Part shown: piece after piece, positions 1-7,653 of the stretch | Position numbering within the stretch: the stretch's first letter is position 1 | Layout of the letters: the number at the start of each line of letters is the position of its first letter | Origin: Rhizobium leguminosarum | GTDB taxonomy: Bacteria > Pseudomonadota > Alphaproteobacteria > Rhizobiales > Rhizobiaceae | Length of the DNA: 64,000 nucleotides | Assembly (NCBI RefSeq): GCF_001679785.1 | Contig: NZ_CP016291.1 | Location: forward strand, 1 to 64,000 | Reading direction: 5' to 3' | Program-made: the position numbers and the translations under genes | Notes under the pieces: generated by a model | Told to the model about the DNA's origin: nothing | What the model saw: the letters and a program-made list of their open reading frames with translations, nothing else | Databases searched by the model: none

Positions 1-1
1 C

Positions 2-100
2 GCGCTTTTGGTCAGCGACGGCGACAAGCGCCGCGTGCTGCGCAGCGATGCCCTATTCGGCGGCTTTGACCGACTTGCTGCCGAGCTTCAGGCGGCGTGA
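2..100 (+). CDS. C-terminal tail of an unidentified gene
   Basis: An open frame enters from the left edge and ends with TGA at 98-100. About 32 residues are visible: charged and helical in character (a DGDKRR turn, then a helix ending in AAELQAA). The gene starts outside the window and the tail carries no diagnostic motif. A regulator or other small cytoplasmic protein would fit, but I do not recognise it. The next gene begins about 125 bases downstream on the same strand. Confidence 0.45.
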   Translation, partial: ALLVSDGDKRRVLRSDALFGGFDRLAAELQAA

Positions 101-224
101 TCGTTCATTTTGAGCAGACCATTCCATGAACCTACCGACAAACCCCGCCGCAGGGGCAAACACTCGCAGCAGAAATCGAAACTGAAGATCATCGGAGACA
201 ACCATGTATTCAAGGAGAGAAATC

Positions 225-1105
225 ATGAAAACCACGCTCGCAGCCGGCGCCGTTGCCGTTTTTGCGCCTGCCGGCCTCGGCAACGCGACCGGATCAAAGC
301 TGGCGTGGAAGCACTTCCCCGCCGGTCAGAATGGCTTCTTTCGCGCTCCGGCGCTGCTGACCGGACCCAGCGAAGCGTTGCTGATCGACGGCGGCTTCAG
401 CTATCCCGACGGCCTTGCGCTGGCGGAAGCCATCAAGGCCACGGGAAAGACGCTGAACGCAATTTATGTCAGCCAGTCCGATCCGGACTATTACTTCAGC
501 CTGAAGCCGGTGCTCGAAGCCTTTCCCGGCACAAAAGTGCTGGCAGCTTCCGATACGATTGCAGCGATCAAGGGCAACGTCGAGAAAAAGCTCGCCGTTT
601 GGGGCCGCAGCTCAAGGAGAACGGCCCGCAGACCCTTGCAGACATCGTCATGCCCGAAGCCTTCGACGCTTCAAGCCTTACAGTTGATGGTGAGACCGTC
701 GAGATTGTCGCGGCCGAGGCAGGGTTAAGCAATCGCCGGTACCTGTTCGTGCCATCGCTGAACGCTGTTTTCGGAGGCGTCATGATTTTCTCCGGCGTCC
801 ACGTGTGGACGGCCGACACCCAGGCTCCGGAACAGCGTGCCGCTTGGGTGGCCACCCTCGATAAAATCAGCGCCCGCAAGCCGACGATCGTCGTTCCCGG
901 CCACATGATGCCGGAAGCGGCAACCGATCTGTCCGCCGTCGAGCACACGAAGAGCTATCTGCTCGCTTTCGAGGAAGAACTCGCCAAGGCAGCCGATTCC
1001 GCCGCGCTGAAGGCCGCCATGGAAGCCCGCTTCCCCGGTCTCGGCATGGGCGTTGCGCTCGACATCGGCTCCAAGGTTGCCAAGGGAGAAATGAAGTGGG
1101 GCTGA
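225..1105 (+). pseudogene. Frameshifted metallo-beta-lactamase-fold hydrolase with degenerate metal site
   Basis: Two adjoining frames together encode a roughly 293-residue exported MBL-fold protein. The first frame runs to about 602 (signal peptide, then LLIDGGF and YVSQSDPDYYF); the second runs from about 602 to 1105 (VVPGHMMPE, then a C-terminal helical region). They join at the GGGG run at 601-604: adding one G restores a single frame, and 881+1 bases is exactly 294 codons. The site where family members carry HxHxDH reads SQSDPDYYF, so the first metal-binding histidines are absent, although a later GH remains. The start at ATG 225 is chosen because AAGGAG lies at 212-217. A start at 204 would add a twin-arginine-like SRREIMK, but those arginines are encoded by the ribosome binding site itself. 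A sequencing error in the G run is an alternative to true decay. Confidence 0.7.
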
Positions 1106-1567
1106 ATGGCCGATCTTCAAACTGATCCGAAGGGCTCGGGAGGACCCTTCACCTCCAGAAAGGCCGCAAAAATGGTGACGCAGTCGTCAGCACTTAAATG
1201 GAGTTTACCACGTGTCGTCGAAGTTCGCCTGAAAGCCGATAGCGCAGTTCCATAATTCAGCTTATGCCATTTTACACAATCTAAGATTGTTCAGACTTTC
1301 GCAGTTAAATCGCGATAGGCCCGGTAAGTGGCTGCTGAATAATGATAATCTCAAAAATTTCTTGAGAACTATGCACGCTAGAGAGGATTTTCTTTCCTCC
1401 TCCTCCCCTCAGTCGCTTAACGTGAGGTGGCACAGAAGCCGGCGTTGCCGGCCGAGAGCCGGGGCCGCCGCACGAGATGACGATGACCTAGGTGGAGGGC
1501 TAACGAAAATAGTTGATTGCCGTTCTCATCTTTAGTACCGACCTATCACCCGGTTAAAGGATGTCAC
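1106..1567. other. Intergenic region upstream of the siderophore operon
   Basis: This stretch separates the MBL relic from the FhuC-like gene. I see no convincing gene: a short open frame at 1287-1535 has no family-like features. An AT-rich part around 1240-1380 holds a Fur-box-like sequence and an inverted repeat, listed separately. A weak hairpin (AAGGG ... CCCTT) near 1131-1150 could end transcription from the MBL gene. Confidence 0.5.
1336..1367. promoter_or_regulatory. Candidate iron-responsive operator (Fur-box-like plus inverted repeat)
   Basis: ATAATGATAATC at 1339-1350 matches 12 consecutive positions of the classical 19-bp Fur box. It is followed by TCTCAA at 1349-1354 and its inverse TTGAGA at 1362-1367. 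The site lies about 200 bases before the start of a siderophore transport operon, where iron control is expected. In rhizobia iron control is mainly by RirA and Irr, so the cognate regulator cannot be named from sequence alone. Confidence 0.4.
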
Positions 1568-2377
1568 GTGGCTATACTCCCGATGCAAGATCCGCCTCGA
1601 ACGGCTGAAACTTTTGTCGCCGAAAATATAAGTCTTTTGATAGAGCGGAACGAAATTCTCTGCGACGTCAGCCTTAAATTTCCGGCAGGAGAAGTTGTCG
1701 CGCTGGTCGGCCACAACGGTTCCGGCAAATCCAGTCTTCTCAAAATGTTAGCTCGCCAGCTTGTGCCGAGCACTGGATCGATCTCTTACGGAAACCAGGA
1801 TCTGAGGATGTATAGCGAACGCGCCTTTGCGCGTTCGGTCGCATATCTGCCCCAGGACGTCACGACCGGATCGGAAATGACGGTCCGCGAGCTTGTGGGA
1901 TGTGGTCGTTATCCGTGGCACGGAGCGCTCGGCCGGTTCACCAAGAACGATGAAGAGAAAGTCGAGGAAGCCCTTCGAGCCACGCATATCGAGACGTTCG
2001 CCGACCGTATCATGGGAACGCTATCGGGCGGCGAGCGGCAACGTGCCTGGATCGCGATGCTGATCGCTCAGGATGCTCACTGCCTGTTGCTCGACGAACC
2101 GACTGCGGCACTCGACGTTGCTCATCAGGTCGAGGTGCTCTCACTTGTGCGACGCTTGGCGCATGAAGGCGGAAGGAGTGTCGTCATCGTTCTCCACGAC
2201 ATCAACATGGCCGCTCGCTTCTGCGATCGGATCCATGCATTGAAACGCGGCCGCGTGGTTGCCAGCGGAACACCGAGCGCGATCCTCGCGCCGAACACGC
2301 TGCAAGAGATCTATGGGATCGACATGGATGTGATCGCCGCGCCCAACCTGCCCTATCCGCTCGCCTATGTTTGCTGA
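1568..2377 (+). CDS. fhuC: Siderophore ABC transporter ATP-binding protein (FhuC-like)
   Basis: ATPase of an iron-siderophore importer, powering transport from periplasm to cytoplasm. It has a Walker A GHNGSGKSS, a Q-loop in YLPQD, the signature LSGGERQR, a Walker B CLLLDEPT and an H-loop in VLHDI. The 269-residue length and overall sequence fit the FecE/FhuC family. The GTG at 1568 is preferred because AAAGGA at 1555-1560 sits seven bases upstream; ATG 1583 is in frame but has no such site. It is first of three tightly packed genes with a binding protein and a double-length permease, and the latter points to hydroxamate (ferrichrome-type) uptake. Confidence 0.88.
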   Translation: MAILPMQDPPRTAETFVAENISLLIERNEILCDVSLKFPAGEVVALVGHNGSGKSSLLKMLARQLVPSTGSISYGNQDLRMYSERAFARSVAYLPQDVTTGSEMTVRELVGCGRYPWHGALGRFTKNDEEKVEEALRATHIETFADRIMGTLSGGERQRAWIAMLIAQDAHCLLLDEPTAALDVAHQVEVLSLVRRLAHEGGRSVVIVLHDINMAARFCDRIHALKRGRVVASGTPSAILAPNTLQEIYGIDMDVIAAPNLPYPLAYVC

Positions 2378-2390
2378 GGCTGGGCGTTCA

Positions 2391-3269
2391 ATGGAGGTTT
2401 CGCGGCGCTCCTTTTTGCAATTCGCGACTGCCTCGCTCATTCCGGCTCCGCTGTTTGCGCAGTCGATGGACCTAAGGATCGTCAGCCTCGACTACGGTCT
2501 TGCGTCCACTCTTTTATCCCTCGGATTGCCTCCGGTCGGGATTTCGGACCTCGCCGATTGGGACAGATGGGTTGTCGAGCCGACGATGCCAAAATCCGTC
2601 GTCGATATCGGCAGTGCGTTCGAGGTCAATTTTGAAATTCTCGTCACGCTGAAGCCCGACATTATCTTGACCACACCCTACCTGGATGAGCTGTTGCCCA
2701 AGCTGCAGTCGGTGGCGAAAGTCGTTCGGCTGGAAATCTTTACGCCGGGCATTGGACCTATTCTTACCGCTGCCATCGCGGCAACGCGTAAATTGGCCGT
2801 CGAGCTTGGCTGTGAGAATGAAGCAGAGCAGTTCCTCGCGCGAGCCGACGTCTTCTTTGCGCGATGCCGCAGTCGCCTAGTGGGCAAGAACCTGCCGCCG
2901 GTCGCCCTCGTGAATTTCATGGATGCCCGCCATGCCCGCATCTACTCGAGTCCCGGACTGTTCCACAATGTGCTCGAGCGCATCGGTGTCCGGAATGCCT
3001 GGACCAGAGAGTCGAATTATTGGGGCTTTGAAACGATCGGGATTGAAGATCTCTCCAAGGTCACCGATCCGGACGCGCGTCTGATCGCCTTTGACCCGAT
3101 TCCTCCGGACGTTCTTCCGAAACTCGCTCAGAGCCCGCTGTGGAACAGGCTTTCGTTTGCGCGTCCCGGCCATCTGTCGATTCTGCCGCCAGCCCTGATG
3201 TTCGGGATGGTGAACGAGGCCATGCGTTTCGCAGGCCTTTTGACAGATCTTCTGGAAAAGGAAGCTTGA
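2391..3269 (+). CDS. fhuD: Siderophore-binding periplasmic protein (FhuD-like)
   Basis: Periplasmic binding protein that delivers a ferric siderophore to the FhuB/FhuC complex. The N-terminus carries a twin-arginine signal (SRRSFLQF followed by a hydrophobic stretch ending in LFAQ), so Tat export is likely. The mature part has class III binding-protein features: an early IVSLDYG strand, LVTLKPDII, and the interlobe helix region. The 292-residue length is typical. Start ATG 2391 lies behind a GAGG; an in-frame ATG at 2367 would overlap the ATPase gene by 11 bases. No TonB-dependent outer-membrane receptor is encoded in this window. Confidence 0.85.
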   Translation: MEVSRRSFLQFATASLIPAPLFAQSMDLRIVSLDYGLASTLLSLGLPPVGISDLADWDRWVVEPTMPKSVVDIGSAFEVNFEILVTLKPDIILTTPYLDELLPKLQSVAKVVRLEIFTPGIGPILTAAIAATRKLAVELGCENEAEQFLARADVFFARCRSRLVGKNLPPVALVNFMDARHARIYSSPGLFHNVLERIGVRNAWTRESNYWGFETIGIEDLSKVTDPDARLIAFDPIPPDVLPKLAQSPLWNRLSFARPGHLSILPPALMFGMVNEAMRFAGLLTDLLEKEA

Positions 3270-5239
3270 TGGTTTCCCGCCGCGACAATATCGGGCCAGC
3301 AATTGTCTTCCTCCTCCTGATGTGCGGTGGAGGCGTGGCATCGTGGTTTCTTGCCGCTCCTGCGATGTCAGAAATGGCTCGACCGGATTACGATGTCACG
3401 CGAATGGTGTTCACCTATTCTACGCTTCCCCGTCTTGCGACGGCGCTGATTGCCGGAGCCGCGCTTGCCTTGTCCGGTGCGCTGTTTCAGCAAGTTTTGC
3501 GAAACCCGCTCGCCGATCCTAGCACCCTTGGCGTGTCGGCCGGAGCAAACCTGGCGCTGGTGGTAACATCGCTGTTTCTCCCCGACCTGCTTGGCGCCGG
3601 CCGCGATCTTGTCGCTCTGATCGGCAGTGCGACCGCTGCTGCGATTGTCGTCAGCCTGGGCGCGCGCCGCGGTTTTTCGCCTTATTCGCTTGTTTTGTCG
3701 GGGCTGGTTCTCAGTCTATGGTGCGGTGGCCTCGCTGCCATCCTGACCTATTTGAACCAGCGCTACCTCTCGAGCCTGTTCATCTGGGGCGCCGGCTCGC
3801 TGGCACAGCAAAGCTGGGTCATTCCCTTGTCGCTTCTTTGGAAGTTGGCTATCATCGCCATCGGCTGCGCTTTCGCGATGAGACCGCTTTCGCTACTCGA
3901 TCTTGGCGAGAGCAGTTCCACGGCACTCGGCGTCAGATTGGTCCGGCTGCGTTTCGTTGTCGTCGCCCTTGCCGTCGCCCTTACTGCATTTGTCACCAGC
4001 GCCGTTGGGGTCATCGGTTTCATTGGGCTGGTCGCGCCGACGATTGCGCGATTGTCCGGAGCACGGCGTCCCGCGCAGCTCATCCTCTGGTCTCCCCTGA
4101 TCGGCGCCGGACTGCTGTTCTTCGCCGACTCCATCCTGCAACTCGTCGCCGGCGGACTTGGTGATTTTTTGCCGACGGGGGCGGTGACAGCCATCTTCGG
4201 TTCGCCGCTGCTTCTCGCGCTCCTGCCGCGGCTGAAGATCCGTCATAGACTACAGCAATCGCCGGCGTTCAGACGGCCACGTCGATGGGATGGAACCGCA
4301 CCGGTCATCATCGCGGCCGCCGGCCTGCTCGTCCTGTTGATGGTCAGCACTTTTCTCGGACGCGACGTCAATGGCGGCTGGGCCTTTACATCAGGCGAAT
4401 TTTCGGCCGATGTCCTTGCGATCAGGATACCTAAAATCCTCGCCGCCCTGGCATCGGGCGCGATGCTTGCGGTCGCGGGCTCGATCCTTCAGCGGCTGAC
4501 CGGAAACGAAATGGCAAGTCCCGAAGTTCTGGGAATCAGTGCCGGCGCGACCTTCGGTGTTGCAATTGCCCTTTTTGCCGTCGCTCCGGGATTTTCCGGG
4601 CAATTTGCATTTGCCGTGGCGGGTGCGATCAGCGTTCTTGTTGTCATCTTCGCCAGTTCCCGGCGATCGGCGTTCGCGCCTGAACGAGTCCTGCTGGCGG
4701 GCATTGCCTTAAGCGCGATGGTCGATGCCGTTGTCGGCGTGTTGAGCTCGACGGGAGATCCGAGAGCAGTTCTGCTGATGCGGTGGATGAGCGGGTCCAC
4801 CTATCTTATCGAGGGGTCGACCGCCGCAATGGAGGTGGCGCTCGGCGCCGTGCTGATTACCGTCTCGCTCGCCGCTCGCCGCTGGCTTGACATCCTTCCG
4901 CTTGGGCCGTCGCCTTCGGCGGCGGTCGGTATACCATTGGCGAAATCGCGATTTGCGCTTTTTGGCCTCGCAGGATTGTTGACGGCTGCCGCGACGCTCA
5001 CGGTTGGCCCGTTGTCATTCATCGGCCTCATGGGACCTCACCTTGCGCGGGAGGCGGGATTGGCGCGCGCGCTGCCGCAAATGGTTGGCGCCGCTCTGAT
5101 CGGAGGGGGGCTTATGGTCGCGGCTGATTTCGTCGGCCGCACGATCGTATCGCCCTACCAGATCCCGGCCGGTCTTGTTTCCGCACTCATCGGAGCGCCG
5201 TTCTTGATGCTGATGATGCGGAAGCGCGGTGTCAGCTGA
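3269..5239 (+). CDS. fhuB: Double-length siderophore permease (FhuB-like)
   Basis: Inner-membrane channel of the siderophore importer, 656 residues, made of two tandem FecCD-type halves (about 1-330 and 345-656). Each half has a conserved LSGALFQQVLRNPLADP-like or AGSILQRLTGNEMASPE-like segment followed by LG(V/I)SAGA. This two-in-one architecture is the hallmark of FhuB, whereas most iron permeases are separate subunits. Start ATG 3269 overlaps the FhuD stop as TGATG, indicating translational coupling. The operon ends here and faces the esterase gene on the other strand. Confidence 0.9.
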   Translation: MVSRRDNIGPAIVFLLLMCGGGVASWFLAAPAMSEMARPDYDVTRMVFTYSTLPRLATALIAGAALALSGALFQQVLRNPLADPSTLGVSAGANLALVVTSLFLPDLLGAGRDLVALIGSATAAAIVVSLGARRGFSPYSLVLSGLVLSLWCGGLAAILTYLNQRYLSSLFIWGAGSLAQQSWVIPLSLLWKLAIIAIGCAFAMRPLSLLDLGESSSTALGVRLVRLRFVVVALAVALTAFVTSAVGVIGFIGLVAPTIARLSGARRPAQLILWSPLIGAGLLFFADSILQLVAGGLGDFLPTGAVTAIFGSPLLLALLPRLKIRHRLQQSPAFRRPRRWDGTAPVIIAAAGLLVLLMVSTFLGRDVNGGWAFTSGEFSADVLAIRIPKILAALASGAMLAVAGSILQRLTGNEMASPEVLGISAGATFGVAIALFAVAPGFSGQFAFAVAGAISVLVVIFASSRRSAFAPERVLLAGIALSAMVDAVVGVLSSTGDPRAVLLMRWMSGSTYLIEGSTAAMEVALGAVLITVSLAARRWLDILPLGPSPSAAVGIPLAKSRFALFGLAGLLTAAATLTVGPLSFIGLMGPHLAREAGLARALPQMVGAALIGGGLMVAADFVGRTIVSPYQIPAGLVSALIGAPFLMLMMRKRGVS

Positions 5240-5377
5240 GGGGTTGCCCACGTAACACCATCAACGATCTCACCTTGGCGTTGTCTCATTCGCCGGCAGG
5301 TTCGCCCTGCCTCTTGCTCTGAGTGGGCCAATACGGGTGGGGAGAACGGCCGGCGGGACCATTAACGTCAGAGAGCG

Positions 5378-6259
5378 TCACATGTCGGTCAAACTCTGGA
5401 CGGCGAACGCGATGCTAACTGCACGATTCACGGCCGCCGCAAGAACGGACATATGGGTCTCACCGGCATAAAGCTCGAATTCGGTACGCACTCCGTCGGC
5501 AGTGCCGTCTAATCGCTCTGCCATCTCCCGCGCCAGGAGGACGGTCCGCTCCGTCTTCCTCTTCTCCAGGCGTGCAGTGGCATCCTCGTTCCGGGACTGG
5601 AAGGGTGCCAGCTCATCGCCTTCGTATTCTCCGGCGGACAAATGCAGAAAGGGTGCATTCCCCGGTGCGTCTTGACGCTGCGCTTCATTCTTGAGGATTT
5701 CGCTGTTCTCCCAATAGATGGTTGGGCTGGCCGCAATCCAATTGGCAAACAGACCGGGACGCTCGAACAGGGCATAGAGAGTAAAGAGGCCGCCGAAGGA
5801 ATGTCCGAAAAGCGATCGGCGCATCGGATCCAGGATCACCATCTCCGCAATCCGCGGTATAAGCTCGTTCTCGATGAAATCCACCAGCTTGCCGGTCCCT
5901 CCGATGACAACCGGCGGACCGCCCTCAACGAACGGCGGATAGGATTTGACCGGCGGAGGCCCTAGGTCCCAAGACCGGCGGAGCGGATCATAGGGCTCGT
6001 CGGAGGGGTAGCCGATCGCCGCGATCACCCCCCAACCGACATTCGTCCCCGTCGGATAAGGTGCCTGCGTGACCAAGCTGGCGACCGCGAAGGGGAAAGT
6101 GGCGTTGCCGTCGGTCATGACGAGAAGCGGCCATCCTCCCGCCGGCGGTTTCTCCGCCGGAATGGAAAGGAATATGCGATAGGGCTCGCCACCCGCAGCA
6201 GGAGCCAGATCAAAAAAACACGTTCCGGGCATCGAATAGACGCTGATAGGATTGGTCAT
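5378..6259 (-). CDS. Alpha/beta-hydrolase, IroE/Fes-like siderophore esterase
   Basis: A 293-residue alpha/beta-hydrolase of the esterase family that includes IroE, BesA and Fes. The nucleophile serine lies in LFGHSFGGLF, followed by the ASPTIYWEN segment typical of these siderophore esterases; a late GETHMSV supplies the likely catalytic histidine. No signal peptide is evident, so it probably acts in the cytoplasm. It converges with the fhu operon, suggesting that it opens an ester-linked siderophore after uptake to release iron. The substrate is inferred from context only. No clear Shine-Dalgarno precedes ATG 6259, and a perfect palindrome abuts the start. Confidence 0.75.
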   Translation of the reverse strand: MTNPISVYSMPGTCFFDLAPAAGGEPYRIFLSIPAEKPPAGGWPLLVMTDGNATFPFAVASLVTQAPYPTGTNVGWGVIAAIGYPSDEPYDPLRRSWDLGPPPVKSYPPFVEGGPPVVIGGTGKLVDFIENELIPRIAEMVILDPMRRSLFGHSFGGLFTLYALFERPGLFANWIAASPTIYWENSEILKNEAQRQDAPGNAPFLHLSAGEYEGDELAPFQSRNEDATARLEKRKTERTVLLAREMAERLDGTADGVRTEFELYAGETHMSVLAAAVNRAVSIAFAVQSLTDM

Positions 6260-6870
6260 GAGAAAATTTTCTGATGGTTGGGAGGGATAGGGAAGGGAAA
6301 TTGATATCGGTGCGGTTCATTAGTGGGTTTCGAAGCTTCCAAGGTTGGTGCAACGCTTGCTGATATCCAGACTTCCGCGAAAGCACATCATGGTAATCAC
6401 GGTTCGGACGTTTACAGAGGCTGATCTAACCTAATTCCAGGCATGATTTGAAGACCCGGAGCTATCGAGCTGCATTTCGATCCAACAGATGAATTCGCAG
6501 GGCCTTCAATTCAATCATCTCCGGACACTGCTAAGCCGACGTCTGTTTCGTAACTTTCCTGGGTTTGCAACCCCGAGAGCCCGGGAGAACGAGAATATCT
6601 CGAAGCCTTCGACAAAATGCGGGCAATTATCCTGGACGCCGCGAAGCGCGCATACAACTCCAACCCGTAAGACGCAGTTCTGTTGGATTTATCGAACTTC
6701 AGGTAAACCGTGAACATCGCGACGTCCCACGCCACCGGGCCGCTCATTGATCCCCGCGGACCACAATGCTAATAGCTAACAGCGTCGAACCGACATGAGG
6801 TCGCGTAAGAAGCCTTCAGCAAATTCTTGCAAGCTCATGCGGACAGCGCTGTCATGGCACGGTCGATGGA
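6260..6870. other. Intergenic region with a possible gene fragment
   Basis: About 610 bases without a convincing intact gene. One frame on the plus strand (after a stop at 6551-6553, up to TAA at 6668-6670) ends in a protein-like helical stretch, EYLEAFDKMRAIILDAAKRA, which could be the tail of a decayed small protein. The remainder is lower in GC than its neighbours and shows no further pattern. Confidence 0.35.
6261..6272. promoter_or_regulatory. Perfect palindrome next to the esterase start
   Basis: AGAAAATTTTCT is a perfect 12-bp palindrome one base upstream of the esterase ATG. It occupies the place of the ribosome binding site, so a protein bound there, or a local RNA structure, could limit expression. 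It does not match a consensus I can name. Confidence 0.25.
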
Positions 6871-7653
6871 TCAAATGGTTCTTGCCTCATCGGCTGTCAG
6901 CGCGCTTTCTCGCGTGCCGGAAACGATGATCTCCAGCACTTCATGCTCGTCCGTGTTCCTGATGTAGCGGTCGCCGACATACTCACCGCGCTTGAGAACC
7001 ATGACACGATCACCCACGGCAAAAATGTCGACAAGGCGGTGTGAGATGATGATCTGGGCGACGCCTTGCTTCTTCAACTCCAGCATGGTTTCGAGCAGCC
7101 GTTCGGTCGCCATCACGGAAAGGTTGGCGGTCGGCTCGTCGAGGATCACGACGCGCGGCTCGAACGAGATCGCGCGGGCAATCGCAACAGATTGCTGGCG
7201 GCCGCCCGACAGGCTTTCGACCTTCTGATAGACAGAGTTCACATCGACTTTGAGACGTTTCAGAACGCTGTCGGCGTCCGCATACATCTTCCGCCGATTG
7301 ACGAAGAGGCCTTTGAGCGGCCAGCGGCCAAGAAAGATGTTCTGCCCGACGTCCATGTTCCCGCAAAGCGCGAAATCCTGGTAGATCATCTCGATGCCGA
7401 CGTCGCGGCTCTCGTGTGGGCTCTTGAAGCGTACCGGTTGCCCGGCAACCAGGATTTCACCGGCATCGCGTTGATAAGCACCGGTGAGGATCTTCATGAG
7501 CGTCGATTTGCCGGCCGAGTTATCGCCGACCAGACCAAGGATCTCGCCGGGATAAAGAGTGAGATCGACCTTGCGAAGCGCCTGTACGGCCCCGAAGGCT
7601 TTTTCGATGCTCCGCATTTGCACGATCGGCTCGGATGGTGTCGCGTCAATCAT
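6871..7653 (-). CDS. Sugar ABC transporter ATP-binding protein (single domain)
   Basis: ATPase of a ribose/fructose-type (CUT2) importer, 260 residues with a single nucleotide-binding domain, unlike the double-domain RbsA/XylG proteins. It has Walker A GDNSAGKST, Q-loop YQDF, signature LSGGRQQ, Walker B VVILDEPTANLS and H-loop SHR. Its start overlaps the permease stop by four bases (ATGA), so it is the last gene of a binding protein-permease-ATPase operon. Two copies of this chain would pair with one fused permease. The sugar cannot be told from the sequence. Confidence 0.85.
   Translation of the reverse strand: MIDATPSEPIVQMRSIEKAFGAVQALRKVDLTLYPGEILGLVGDNSAGKSTLMKILTGAYQRDAGEILVAGQPVRFKSPHESRDVGIEMIYQDFALCGNMDVGQNIFLGRWPLKGLFVNRRKMYADADSVLKRLKVDVNSVYQKVESLSGGRQQSVAIARAISFEPRVVILDEPTANLSVMATERLLETMLELKKQGVAQIIISHRLVDIFAVGDRVMVLKRGEYVGDRYIRNTDEHEVLEIIVSGTRESALTADEARTI

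Noticed and set aside
1381..1516. Possible riboswitch in the GC-rich leader before the siderophore operon
   Set aside because: I looked for a cobalamin-type box and other conserved riboswitch cores and found none; the iron-type operator further upstream explains control better.
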